23,904 bases of DNA. Source: Larix sibirica. Lineage: Eukaryota; Streptophyta; Pinopsida; Pinales; Pinaceae. How positions within the stretch are numbered: the stretch's first letter is position 1; each line of letters opens with the position of its first letter. The stretch spans positions 11,242-35,145 of the forward strand of contig NWUY0300044289.1 in the NCBI GenBank assembly GCA_004151065.3. Reading direction: 5' to 3'. The position numbers and the translations under genes are program-made. Positions 8,517 through 18,788 of this stretch are shown here, in pieces. The notes under the pieces were generated by a model. It was not told where the DNA came from, searched no databases, and saw nothing but the letters and a program-made list of their open reading frames with translations.

Positions 8517-10290
8517 CTAATCCCAGGAAGAAGGTAGTAGAAGAATTGGAGTCCTTTCATATTTCAATGGATGAAGCCACAATTGATAATTCAATGCTCT
8601 AGGAAGAGGTCAAGAGACAAGTCAAGGTTCACCAAGCCTTTCGTAAAGAAGAGGAGTTTTGGAGATTAAAATATCGTAGTACATGACTCAAAGCAGGTGA
8701 CATGAATAATTCCTTCTTTCATAGAGAGGCCAAGGCCCGACAATTAATCAACTATGTCTCGAAAATCAAGACCGAGAATAGATCAGCTGTCAAAGGACAC
8801 GGAAATATCAAGGTTGTGGCGTATAATCACTTCTCAAACCTTTTCATGGAGGAAGATAGTGTTGGAGAGGAAGGAGATCAAGTCCTTCTAGAGCACATCC
8901 CAAAGAGTATCACGCTGGATAACAACACCGACCTTCTCAAACCCTTCACTGAACAGGAAGTTATCAATGCAATCTGGTGTTTTGATTCCGATAAGGCCCC
9001 AAGTCCGAACATGTACTCAATTCATTTCTACAGAGCTCGTTGTCAGTATATAAGGAATGACTACATGAGAATGATCAGAAACTTTCACTCCAAGGCAAAG
9101 ATCGGAGGTGGTACCAATTCCACATTCCTATCCCTTATTCCAAAAGAGACAAATCCCAGTTCCTTTGGTCGGTTCCGATCAATTTCTCTATGTAATTCTT
9201 CCTACAAAATAATCTCCAAAATGCTAGCAAAACTGAAGCCTCTTCTTACTAAAATCATTTCAGACCATCAAGGAGGACTCTTAAAAGGGAGACAGATCCT
9301 TGACAACGTGATTCTCGTTCAAGAAGCTATCCACTCCATCAAGATTCGCAAGGAAAAAGGTATGTTGATAAAAATTGATATGGCTAATACCTTCGACCGT
9401 GTTAAACATTCATCCCTCTTTAAAGTTATGGAAAATTTTGGTTTTGGGAAAAAAATTATAAGTTGGATCTCAGCTTGCATAAGAGGGCCTTGGATCGCCC
9501 CTTTGGTAAATGGACAACCCACTTAATTCTTTCAAGCCACGCGTGGAATTCGGCAAGGATGTCCTTTGTCTCCTTTTTTGTACATTCTTTTGGCAGATTG
9601 TCTCAGTTAGAAGTTGAATTCATATCTAAGGTCAGGTTCCCTCCCGGGCCTCAATCTAGATCCTAAATCTATGCCTCTCAACCACTCTCTCTTCGCAGAT
9701 GACTCTCTCTTACTGGGAGGGGGATCCCCAAACATTGCTCGAAATTTTAAGCAAAATATGACCTGGTACTGCAACGCCTCAGGAGGTAAAATCAACTTCC
9801 ATAAAAGCGCGGTCTATGGTTGGAACCTGGAAAAAAATTCCTCAACTAAAATTGGTCAAATCCTTGGAATGAAAGTTCACGGACACTAGGACAAATTCAA
9901 ATATTTGGGTCTCCCAATTACACAAGGTCATTCAAAATCAGGATTTTGGGCAGATACAATAAGCAAAATCAAATCCAAAATTAGGAATTGGGGAGGATAT
10001 TGGCTCAATAAAGCTAGAAAATTGATCTTGGTAAAAGCAGTCCACTCGGCACTTCCAATTTATCAGTCATCTCTTCTTCTGGCTCCTAAAGGGGTGTCAT
10101 ACCAAATCGACAAGCTTCTGAGATATTTCCCTTGGAAAGGGGGGGGAATGAGAATAAAATACATTTGGTGAACTGGAGTATAATAAAACAACCAAAGCTC
10201 TCAGGAGGTCTCCAAGTTCAGGATTCTCTCCAAGCAAACTTGGCAATGGGAGGTAAAATTCTATGGAAAATCCTCTCCAATAGATAGCAC
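8516..10290 (+). other. LINE-1 linker and reverse transcriptase domain
   Basis: Frame 2 carries the L1 linker (KAGDMNNSFFHREAKARQ from 8690), then the RT core. Motifs: SDKAPSPN (fingers; family DKAPGPDG), LIPKETNPSSFGRFRSISLC (motif 1/2), KIDMANTFDRV (motif A, catalytic Asp at KID), RGIRQGCPLSP (motif B, from 9542), FADDS (motif C at 9692-9706, both Asp present) and KYLGLPI. Stops at 8600, 8684, 9524, 9608 and 9887 lie in this frame. Frame continuity breaks at the G-run near 10139, after FPWKGG, and the thumb-side W-x-x-I-x-x-P-K-x-x-GGL block continues in another frame to about 10290. Active-site residues are intact, but no RT protein could be made. Confidence 0.9.
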
Positions 10291-10477
10291 TGGGTCAGTA
10301 AGTTATTAAGAAAGAAATACTTAGTAGGCACAAAGCTAATATGTCTAGATAGCAAGCCTGTTTCCAAAGGCTCCTTGTTATGGTCCTTATGCAAAGCCGC
10401 ATGAGAGTTCTTTTCTTGAAAGCTTTATTGGGTCCCTGGAAATGGAAGGAAAATAGACATTTTTTTCTGATAAAATC

Positions 10478-11325
10478 ATGCGAAATCCCCCTCTTCAGGA
10501 AAAGCAAGAACTCCACGATATTTCCCAATGGCTTGCTCACCAAGGAATCAAAACGTTGGTTGAACTCAACTCTTGGGAATTCTCCGGTGCATGGAAAGTA
10601 TGGAAAACCTTAGCAACCCCAGCCAATATTGAACCTTCTAGAATTATTCTTCTGAAAAATTTGGCTGGTTGTGCTCCTTCTCACCTCCTGGATAAAGATG
10701 ATCGTGGTTGGGGCCCAAAAGGAAAGTATACTGCAACTCTAGTATTTAGCGCTCTTCATCCTTTAGATCAAGATGTCGTAAGGAAAATCTTATGGAAAAT
10801 GGTTTGGAATCCATTTGGATTGCCCAAGGTAAATTTCTTCATCTAGACTCTTGCCCATATGAAGGTGCTAACTGGAGACAATTTAATCAAAAGAGGAATT
10901 ATTGTGCCACATTGGTGCTTTTTATGTTTTGCAGGAATTCTGAATCAATAGACCACTTATTTTTGGAATTTCAATTTGCAAAAGAAGTCTAGGATCACAT
11001 GCTTCAAGTTCTTGATGTTTCTATGCCGGTGATTAACTCTACCACCTTCTTACTTAAAGATTGGAAGTCCATCTATCCTTCTCCTCTCTCAAAAAAACAT
11101 TTTTGGTCCCAAATATGGTTGACTCTTCCTAAATTTACATGCTGGAAGATATGGCTAGCCAGGAATAAAGCTATATTCCGGGACTCCTTCCCCTCTCCCT
11201 TACAAGTTGTTGGACATGCCAAAGCTCTTCTTATAGAGTGCATGCATTTTTCTAAACTCAAGCCGGATATAGATCTCAACGTAAATGAGTCAAATTGGCT
11301 TGGGACCTTCCCTCCAGTCCCATAA
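10478..11325 (+). other. LINE-1 zf-RVT region and spacer before RNase H
   Basis: Between 10478 and 10846 frame 2 encodes the Gly/Lys spacer and the W-N-P-F-G-L-P-K-V-N-F-F block of the zf-RVT domain. The TAG at 10844 falls where the family has Trp. It continues as HWCFLCF with the first Cys pair, then shifts to frame 1 for DHLFLEFQFAKEV. The expected Cys of the DHLFxxC step is replaced, so the zinc site is degraded. Frame 1 from 10993 to 11325 encodes the spacer WLARNKAIFRDSFPSP typical of plant LINEs. Confidence 0.75.
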
Positions 11326-11419
11326 AGGAAGTAGGTCTTTGACCACAGAACCTTCCCTCTTGGCAAATCAGAATCTCAAATTATGACTTTCAAGATTGGA
11401 GAAATAAGCAATCTCTGGA

Positions 11420-11860
11420 TAACTTTCACTTTGATGGTGCGTCCAAAAGAAACCTTGGGGCGGCAAGAGTGGATGGGGTTTTTTTTTTCCACGAGAGGAA
11501 TGATAGAAGTCTGATACAGATGGGGATTGGGCTCTTGTTCAAATAATCTAGCAGAAGCTTTGGCTCTTATAAAAGGCTATCAAATATCCAAAAATCAAAG
11601 AATTGAGAAATTACAGGTGTTTGGGGACTCCCTCTTAATCATCAAAGCTTTCAATTCGCACTCATATCTCGATAATTTGGAAATAAAACAAATAATTCAA
11701 CGCATCCAGCAAATTGCGACTTCATTCGTCCAATTTAAAGCATTCCACATCGAGAGACTTAAATCACAAAGTGGACATTGAGGCAAAATCCGGATCAGGC
11801 CTCATTCCTGGGAAACTTGAGCTCTCGGCTAGGGAGATGGATTATCACCATATCCCTTAA
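11420..11860 (+). other. LINE-1 RNase H domain (plant RVT_3 type)
   Basis: An RNase H of the kind carried by some plant L1 clades. The four acidic positions are visible: Asp in FDGAS (11433-11435), Glu in NLAEALALIKG (11554-11556), Asp in FGDSLLII (11626-11628) and Asp in NHKVDIEAKSG (11774-11776). They lie in frames 3, 1, 1 and 2, separated by a shift near the T-run at 11474-11490 and another near 11755. The enzyme would remove element RNA from the cDNA hybrid. All catalytic residues are retained despite frame loss. Confidence 0.85.
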
Positions 11861-12249
11861 TCAAAACTCGTGAAGGCAAAAAATGTGTTGATCGGGGAAG
11901 TGATGAATGGAAGGGACACATGTCAACGATATGTATACCATTAGCATTCGTAAACTGGGATATGGACCCGAGCTTCGTAGGAAAGGACATCATTGTTGGA
12001 TATGGCACTCCTTGGTTCACCCTCTGTCACAGTACGGTCCCTCCTCCATCTACAGGCAGATTCTCCACACATTTTAGGCTTAATTATGGTGACTGGAGCC
12101 TTGGATGCATAGCTCCACATCCAAGTGTCGATCTATATGCAATGAAGGTGACAGATTTAGAATTTTCAAGTGTTTGGAGGATTGGAGAATATTTCATGCA
12201 GTACAGAGCTAGGGGAGCAGACAATAACCATGTTGCGACCAACAAATGA
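11833..12249 (+). pseudogene. Open C-terminal extension after the LINE-1 RNase H (unknown)
   Basis: Frame 1 is open for 138 codons between TAG 11830 and TGA 12247, immediately after and overlapping the end of the RNase H frame. A single-base shift near 11850-11860 would join HHIP of RNase H to LIKTREG here. An internal ATG at 11920 gives 109 residues: STICIPLAFVNWDMDPSFVG, YGTPWFTLCHS, RLNYGDWSLGCIAPHPSVDL and DLEFSSVWRIGEYFMQY. It holds no domain I know. It stands out because every other part of this element has stops or shifts every 100-400 bp. It is probably the true C-terminus of ORF2 or a downstream ORF. A lucky open run in 3' UTR is the alternative. Confidence 0.5.
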
Positions 12250-12509
12250 GCGTGGCAATAAAAAATGCTTAGGTTAGCAAGGTTTTTTGCCCAATTAATT
12301 TTCTAAGTATAGAAAGACTAGGACTACTCAGGCTTTTGTTACAATATAATAAGCTGATCTCGTAATTAGCCTCAAGAACACAGATTGGTAATGGGTATAA
12401 TGAGTATCACCTCTATATGATCTATGGATTTCTGTACTTTAGCCAATTTTGGCTTCGGCCACGGATCCCCCTTTTTTTAATACAAATCTATATGTTCTGG
12501 TTTTAAAAA
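12250..12509 (+). other. LINE-1 3' untranslated region and A-tail
   Basis: Non-coding 3' end, with AATAAA at 12257-12262, a T8 run near 12471 and TTTT followed by about nine A at 12505-12513. The last four A's are shared with the target-site duplication. The tail is short, as in an old insertion. Confidence 0.75.
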
Positions 12510-12526
12510 AAAATCTCATTATATCC
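12510..12526. repeat. Right target-site duplication of LINE-1
   Basis: AAAATCTCATTATATCC, identical to 5319-5335. Pre-insertion DNA resumes at 12527. Confidence 0.85.
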
Positions 12527-13129
12527 CATATCACTCTTCACAAAATAAGTATGTGGTTAAAGGTCTATTGTGATTAATTGTCCAATGGAATACACATAAA
12601 TGATACCAGAGGATTCTCAAAGAGACAAACTTAAATAAATAACATATCAAACATAATGAAATGACTCAAATGTACAATATTCTTAATATAAACCAAAGTC
12701 ATACAGAGAATGGTACAATCAAAAGCATATAAATAAATTGTTGGGGTTCAAGTTAGGGCTATGGTTGTAGAAAACATGATGTGCTAAGTTATTATAACTC
12801 GAAATTTAATGGTCCTTTACATATGAGATTAGATGTATGTATACAATCAAATATATCATTTGGTCATTACAAAGTCTACCAAAGAGAGAATAAATTCTAA
12901 TGGTTCTTAGAAATCAGTTGATGAGTTATAATGTTCATATTAACTTGGTTAACTTTGAACATTGGAAATAGTGGGTGCATTAATTTATTTAACTATAATA
13001 TTTTGTCGACGTGGATAGAGAATCTAGAATTAGGATAGCATAATGAAATATATATTGATATGTTGAAGATGCAACGTGGATCAAATATTTATATATGATA
13101 GATAATACATTGGAAATTAGATTCAAGAC
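12527..13129. other. No gene seen; AT-rich, possibly decayed LINE upstream part
   Basis: Very AT-rich with dense stops in all frames. It precedes a LINE ORF2 remnant and may contain older parts of it, but I can identify no RT motif here. Confidence 0.4.
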
Positions 13130-14320
13130 CACCATAATACTACTTTTCTTAATCAAGAATGGTTATCATCTAAATGTATGGGCTTTGAGGGTGTAGAGAA
13201 ATCCTATTGGGACAAATATATCAAATCTTTGAAAGACTGCCATATCAGAATAAAGGATGAGGAGAATGAAATTTTATGGACCAAAAATGTCATAGGTGGC
13301 AAATATTTGCCCAAAATTGGATATCAGGTTCTGAGGGAAGAAGAATAAAATCAACCAAATGAATGGTGGTATAAGGTTATTTGGAAGCTAAATTGTCCCA
13401 GCTTGAAGACTATTCTATTTATGTGGTTAACACTGGATGGGAAAATACCAGTCTAGGATCATATTAGTATATTCCTTGGCATAAGACCAAGTAGATGTGC
13501 CCTCTACACTACTGATGGTAAATCCATAAATCACATCTTTATAAGCTATCCATGCATCATTGAAATGTGGAATTTTGCCTCCAAGGTAACATGTAACACA
13601 TTTGTTTGGGAGCGGGATGAGATCTCCATAACCCTCCAGAGGTGGCTAAACAACACTACTTTTTTGGCTTATAAAGCCTTACATGTTCTCATGATATGGT
13701 GGACTTGGCTAGCATGAAATAAAATGACATTTCATAACATTTTTATTCATCCACATATCTATGCAGCCAAAAGTCTTGTGATTCTAGATCACTTCCCCCA
13801 GGTAGATCTGGAAAAACATGGGATAAAATTGACAAATGTACATATTGACAAGACTAAAGCATGGTGCTTTTTTTATGAAGCAACATAAGGGGGTCCAAGC
13901 ACAAGGGGTACATGTGGTATACTTCATACCTTAGACAGTCATTGGTACAGATTGGTAGCAAGCATTGGTCCAGGCAACAACAATAAAGCCAAATTATTAG
14001 CTCTTTAGAATATTTTACTACTTGCAGGTTCATTGGGTGTCTGATCCCTTCAAGTCTTTGGAGACTCGCTACTTGTGATAAATTGGATCAATGATAGAAG
14101 ACCTCCTAATAATATATTCTTGAAAACTATATATGAAGACATCTGCAGGATTATTGAAAGCTTTGAGGACATATCTTTTCATCATGTTTACATGGATTAC
14201 AACACACAAGCATATCAACTATCTAAGACTGGATTATTGTATGATGAAGGAATCACAAAATTATGGGAGATCAATAAGGACTACATTAAAGAGATTGATC
14301 TGGGATCCATTCACATCTAG
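13130..14320 (+). pseudogene. 3' remnant of a second LINE family: zf-RVT and RNase H, dead
   Basis: One frame (frame 2) can be read for about 1.19 kb with stops at 13346, 13454, 13715, 13886, 14006 and 14042 but no frameshift. First comes a region with YWDKYIKSLKDCHIRI and GGKYLPKIGYQVL, then WWYKVIWKLNCPSLKTILFM and RCALYTTDGKSINHIF of the zf-RVT domain, then RNase H. RNase H motifs have lost their acids: FYEAT where FFDGA is expected (near 13875), NNKAKLLAL for N-x-AE-x-x-AL (Glu to Lys), and NTQAYQLSK where the family has AD (Asp to Tyr, near 14210). Only VFGDSLLVINW (near 14060) keeps its Asp. Sequence differs enough from the element at 5.3-12.5 kb to be another family. It was present before that element inserted next to it, or is simply adjacent; no target-site duplication or A-tail was found. 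Confidence 0.8.
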
Positions 14321-16983
14321 CCTGGTTTTTCCCATGAGAATGGAGCACACATATTTTTTCTACATACATATGAACATATCTTTCAGCAGAGGCACAGATA
14401 TATGATCATACACTAACTACTTTATGTATTGGAATACATCATATTTTGAAGATCCTTTGATTTCAGTAAGAAATCTGCTATACTTTTGAACAAGAAGTTT
14501 TCTTTTTTGAAGACATATACTAGATACAATGTATAGAAATAAAACTTGTAGAAGACTAAGTGTACGACTAACTTCTTAGCAAAATGAACAATATGGTTCA
14601 GATTTGCAATAAAATTTGGACTGTGATCTTTTTTTCCATGGAAAAACAAACATTGGAAATTAGTCGTAGATAATGAAAACATTGACATAAACAAATGCAA
14701 CTAGAGACAAGAGTTGGTCATGTGTGTAGGGAATGCGATGAACCCAAAGATGATTTTTTTTTCTAGTAAGAATGAGCTTGTTTCAAACCATAAATGTGGT
14801 AAAGCACATATCATTATGGAACTAACTCACCCTTGTAACCCTGAGTTACATGACTTGCATGTCTATGCAACATAGGTTATGCGCAACATGCCCTATAACC
14901 CTAAGTTACAAGATTTAGATACTACATAATTATATGTCAAGGACAAATAAAATAGGTTCCAATGAAAACCATAAAGTTAAAAACTATAGGTTACATTGGC
15001 GATACAATCACATAAGAACACCATCTGCAATAATGAAAGCTAAACACATGGCCTCATGGCATTAATGCACGTATTATATGGTTGAATGATGAAGATATTA
15101 ACAAGTGGAGCTACTAAGGCAGCAAGTCCCTGCCTATAACTCTGTAAAAATACATTGCTATTGACTTGGTTTGTTGAAAGTGATTAGTCTCCTTTTAAGC
15201 TTAAGCTTTTGGTAACTAGTAAAACGTGAATGTTGAAATAGCTCATAGATGATCAATTAAAGGAAATCACTAGAATGATCTTGTAGAAGTGATAGTTAAA
15301 ACCCATTTACTTGAGCAGATAATAATGTTGAACTGGAATTTATTTGTTGAAGTTGCAATTGGAACAAAGTACAATTTGCATTTCGTTGACAAAGACCATA
15401 AAAACATGTAGTTGTTTTTGTTGGAATTTTAATACCATGACATTTCTATGGATTTCATTATGTTGCCTCTTTGTTTGCTTCCACGACCTTTTCAGTTATA
15501 TGAAATTGTCTGCAGCGTATCAAAAGTTATCACTTCCGATATGCCGAATAGTTTGAATTATTGGCTCCTTTGCTACTCCGCAATCATCATCCATAAACAA
15601 TCAAAACATTAAAGCTCAAATTAAAGCTTTACTAAAGATATTTGAACCCATTAGAAACCAATCTTAAAAAAAAAATGTATTAAGTGCAAATCTTGTTGAG
15701 AAATTCTTTCTCCACATTAAACATATTAAATGCAAATCGTAAGATTTTTTTAATGTTTGTATAATTTATTTCCAAAAAAATGTTTGTCCATATATCCATC
15801 CTCATGAGAAGTTTTCCATATCACATATATCAACCAAAAAAAGGATTGTTACCATATATATTTAAATATTTACCCCAAACTCTTATAAAACAAAAACAAA
15901 AGTTCTTATTTTCAACCTCTAAAAATATATGTTTGCATGTATTAAAAGAAACAGTCTTCACAATTCTTGAACAAACATATTTGTATATATGAAAATAAAT
16001 AGTATTTTAATTTAGAGAAGGCAGGGACTTGTTTCAATTTTCATGGTTTCAAACAGTAAGTGAATATATTATTTGGATCTGCAATAGCTATCAAAAAAGA
16101 AGTAAGCTTTCATTTGACCTGGATAACATGCACGAAAATGCAGGACAATTTGAATGTAATATTTGAATTCATAGCACCTTATGTAAAAAAATTCAGAGTT
16201 TTTAAAATGAGAACCTCTTTGAGACACATAAAAGTGATAGTTTTCAATATTCTAATATCGACGTGACACATAAAAGTTGATTATTAAACATCGATCCAAC
16301 AGTCAAAGTGCATGTACACTCGCTCGCAAAATGTGTAACTAATATTTTCATTTGTTTGATATGTACCTACTAACAATATCTTCTTTTTCTTTTTTCACAT
16401 CTTTGTCCGCATTCAATGCAAGTTCTTTATGATTAATGTTAACGGGATATATCTTGGCCCAAAAGAACTTGGTTCAGGGATCCTCAAATCGAGCAATGAC
16501 AAATGAAGCTATATGTATAGTGGAGCCAATGATGCTCGACTATTTGTATGCAGGAGCCAACAAAGAAGCATAAACTGATAAATTTTTAAAATAGCTGATA
16601 TTTTTAATGTTTCACTGCTTTTAATTATTATAATAAAAAACACGAGTTGCCTCAAAATTTCTATTGCGACGAATGCACAAGTGTTTGTCTCGAAGCCATT
16701 AATTACTGCATCTGAATAGCTCAACTTTATATCACCCCGAGACATCCTTCATTGTGAAACAATTTTCCACAACAGCTGTTAAAAGTAGATGATCGATAAC
16801 GCCTCAAGACACATGGTTAGTTGTGAAACAATTTCCTATAACAATGTGCCATTGCAAGGTCTCAATTATCAAGAGGTTGTTATATAGGAACATTTATTAT
16901 TCATGTAGATAACCTGTCAGATTACTCCCCACTCACTTTGCCATTTGGGTTTCATTCATCCTTTTAGGTCCTTTGTCTACCAC
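14321..16983. other. No gene seen; AT-rich with small local repeats
   Basis: No recognisable domain. Minor repeats: TAACCCTRAGTTACA at 14836 and 14896 (60 bp apart), and TTGTGAAACAATTTYC at 16752 and 16821 (69 bp apart). Open frames of 68-92 codons (for example 14422-14700 minus, 16060-16266 plus) are compositionally AT-driven and unrecognised. The first part, to about 14400, may be the 3' UTR of the LINE remnant. Confidence 0.5.
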
Positions 16984-17157
16984 CTGGATCATGGAGATGC
17001 CGTGGCTCACGACCATCAATGATTCATGTTTTATTTTGCTCTTCAACAAAATAGACAGAACATGGGGTTTACTATCTGGTTCACGGAAATGCCATGGCTC
17101 ATGGCCATCAATGATTCCTGTTTGATTGCTCTTCAATCGAATAAATAGAACATGGGG
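16984..17157. repeat. Two-copy direct repeat, 92-bp period
   Basis: CTGGWTCAYGGARATGCC begins at 16984 and at 17076. Both copies continue through GGCTCA, CCATCAATGATTC, TTGCTCTTCAA and AATAGAACATGGGG or close variants, ending at 17067 and 17157. Divergence is around 15%, so the duplication is old. It lies just downstream of the minus-strand open frame ending at 17192. Confidence 0.85.
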
Positions 17158-17191
17158 AATATGTACGAGTCAAATGAGAAAGATGTACAGA

Positions 17192-17791
17192 TCATAACCC
17201 ATTATAATAACTCAATTTGGAAAAACCGATATTGGGGCATTTTCCAGCTTCTATTTCAAAATGTCTAATGAGAGTGCGGAGCAAATTGAGCATAGGATCA
17301 TCAGAACCGAGCATATGCAGGAGCATCCCCTGTTTAGGAAGAGGCTGAAAAAGCTCTTGTTGTTTTTTGCCCTTGTTGTAGGAAGAAACATGAAAAGTGG
17401 TAAGGCAATATAACAAGATAGATCGAGAGAATCCATTCATGTCTAGTGATTTTGACAGAAGGAAATGAAAGTCATGTCCAAGGGGAAAGTGATCCTTCCT
17501 GTACCTTTCCATCTCTAAAGTGCTACTAAATACTCTTGATGCTAGTCCAACCACTCCAACCAGTAAAATTGAATAGGTATAAGTAGCTAGTTGCACGCTT
17601 TGGGAGTAACCTTTCAATGGAACAGTTTTAGCATCTACAATTCTATCAAATGGAAGGGAAACACAATAAGGGGGAGACATGTTAACTGGTTGAGTAGAGT
17701 TAGAAAAGTACCATGGGACTGGCTTTATGGCCGTGAGTGTTAATGAGAATGATTCAAGTTGGCAGTCCTTGAGAAGGATGCAAACTACTAT
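17192..17791 (-). CDS. Unidentified 199-codon open frame, possible exon or gene remnant
   Basis: The minus strand is open from 17791 (after TGA 17794-17792) to a stop at 17194-17192. The first ATG is at 17680, giving 162 residues, but the frame also looks protein-like upstream of it (QLESFSLTLTAIKPVPWYFS). A stretch of about 18 hydrophobic residues (YTYSILLVGVVGLASRVF) could be a membrane or buried helix; later come GKKQQELFQPLPKQGMLLHM and LIRHFEIEAGK. I do not recognise the family. A run this long is unlikely by chance in AT-rich DNA. Two acceptor-like sites fit an exon: CTTACCTCTGTGTGAATAG just upstream of the open frame's protein-like part, and TTCTAACTCTACTCAACCAG near 17690. No second exon was identified, no promoter is evident, and the tail after GFSK may be past the real exon end. 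It could be a gene exon, a processed fragment or chance. Confidence 0.35.
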   Translation of the reverse strand: MVVCILLKDCQLESFSLTLTAIKPVPWYFSNSTQPVNMSPPYCVSLPFDRIVDAKTVPLKGYSQSVQLATYTYSILLVGVVGLASRVFSSTLEMERYRKDHFPLGHDFHFLLSKSLDMNGFSRSILLYCLTTFHVSSYNKGKKQQELFQPLPKQGMLLHMLGSDDPMLNLLRTLIRHFEIEAGKCPNIGFSKLSYYNGL

Positions 17792-18514
17792 TCACACAGA
17801 GGTAAGATTCAACTGCATTACCACTATTTTTTTTACTAAACCCATCCCATTGGATGAGTGCATAACTAATTGGTTCAATATTCTATTAATTTCTATGTAA
17901 ATATTACTCTGTTAGGATTTGTAAATATAAACTAAAATATGGTAAGTATACTTCTGAAATCAAATGCAGTGTGGCAATTTATGAAGGGGCCTATGGGATG
18001 GCAGAAGAAGGACATGTCGTAAGGAAGGAAGTTTGCACGAGCAACACATTTAGGAACTAATATTTCTTCAAGAGAGAAATAAAACAAGGAAAAGGGAAGC
18101 ATTACAACCAACAGTTCACCCAGTAACACCACTACTAGCAGCAAGAAATTGCAATGGTAGTAAGAGACCTCTAAGAACAAAGCAAGCAGTAGTGTCGAAT
18201 GCACTAGCTAGCCTGCACCATCAAGTACAACTCCATTTCTCCCATTAGCATCTAGTTCCAGTCATTATGCAGTCAAAGTTGGTGGGGCAAGATTTGTAGA
18301 TACAACAAGCTTGCATGGCTAGAGAGAACCTGATGCATAGCCAGAGAGGAGTTGACTCTCAGTTTGCAGGTTTAGAAATGCTACACAGAGTGGCTGATAG
18401 ATACCAGAGAGCTGACACCTGAGCAAAACTAGCTATAAAAAGGAGTAACAAGTGCAGTGATGCGTGGCATGCATGCAATAATGCAAAAAAACTTGATCCT
18501 AGCAATAAACATTG
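17792..18514. other. No gene recognised
   Basis: Moderate-composition sequence. A minus-strand hydrophobic open frame at 17932-18204 looks like the complement of Ser/Thr/Asn-rich sequence and has no ATG-supported domain. Nothing assignable. Confidence 0.4.
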
Positions 18515-18565
18515 AACATTAAACATTTAATGTTAGGAACTAATGCTAACATTAGTCCTAACATT
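18515..18565. repeat. Two overlapping foldbacks
   Basis: AACATTAAA-CA-TTTAATGTT (18515-18534) is a perfect 9-bp stem with a 2-nt loop. It overlaps AATGTTAGGAACTAATG ... CATTAGTCCTAACATT (18529-18565), a 16-bp stem with one unpaired A. This resembles the core of a small foldback element, but no terminal inverted repeats or target-site duplication were found. Confidence 0.7.
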
Positions 18566-18788
18566 ATTTCAGAAGGAGCTTAACATATATTAGTATTCTA
18601 ACTTGTGAAACAAAAAATGTGCTACTTGCCTCGATATGAGGCCAAATAAGAAGTCAACAATTTTCATTATCCAAGAAAAAGTAATTGTCAAAAAACAGTA
18701 ATTGTCAAAAAAACATAGGAAACACTAATGTTTAGTTTCAATATAAATTGTTGTGATTGGCTTATTTGTATGAGATTAATGTAAAAAG

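Larger units (their letters stand above)
6812..11860 (+). pseudogene. LINE-1 ORF2: endonuclease / reverse transcriptase / RNase H polyprotein, broken
   Basis: ORF2 begins at ATG 6812 (MNLVSWNFRGLG) inside the end of ORF1 and can be followed through EN, linker, RT, zf-RVT and RNase H to TAA 11858. The protein nicks target DNA and primes cDNA synthesis on element RNA. It is disabled by stops (for example TAG 8600, TGA 8684, TAA 9524, TAG 9608, TAG 9887, TAG 10844, TAG 10990) and by frameshifts, several at homopolymers: an A11 run near 7156, a G run near 10139 and a T run near 11474. The 805-bp repeat at 6906-7710 and 7712-8516 duplicates most of the EN domain and adds an apparent frame change, which is an assembly effect, not a property of the gene. 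After about 8516 the RT portion stays in frame 2 for about 1.6 kb. Confidence 0.9.
5336..12509 (+). mobile_element. LINE-1: plant L1-type retrotransposon, inactive, near full length
   Basis: Order: about 128 bp of 5' UTR, ORF1 (DUF4283, CCHC knuckle), ORF2 (EN, RT, zf-RVT, RNase H), a further open stretch, 3' UTR, then an A-run of about nine, all inside a 17-bp target-site duplication. The 5' end appears complete, because ORF1 starts 128 bp after the duplication at an AAAATGG context. The apparent length of 7.17 kb includes an 805-bp artefactual repeat around the N at 7711, so the real length is about 6.37 kb, normal for plant L1. Both ORFs are broken many times, so it cannot retrotranspose on its own. 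The perfect target-site duplication despite heavy ORF decay suggests the ORFs were partly decayed before this insertion or decayed fast through methylated sites. Limits come directly from the sequence; the family is assigned by domain order. Confidence 0.9.

Noticed and set aside
14422-14700. Minus-strand 92-codon frame rich in Phe and Leu
   Set aside because: AT-rich composition gives Phe, Leu, Tyr and Lys runs; no motif, and no copia or gypsy domain could be placed.
17932-18204. Hydrophobic minus-strand frame suggestive of a membrane protein
   Set aside because: The hydrophobicity is the complement of Ser/Thr/Asn-rich codons; no ATG-supported start, no family.
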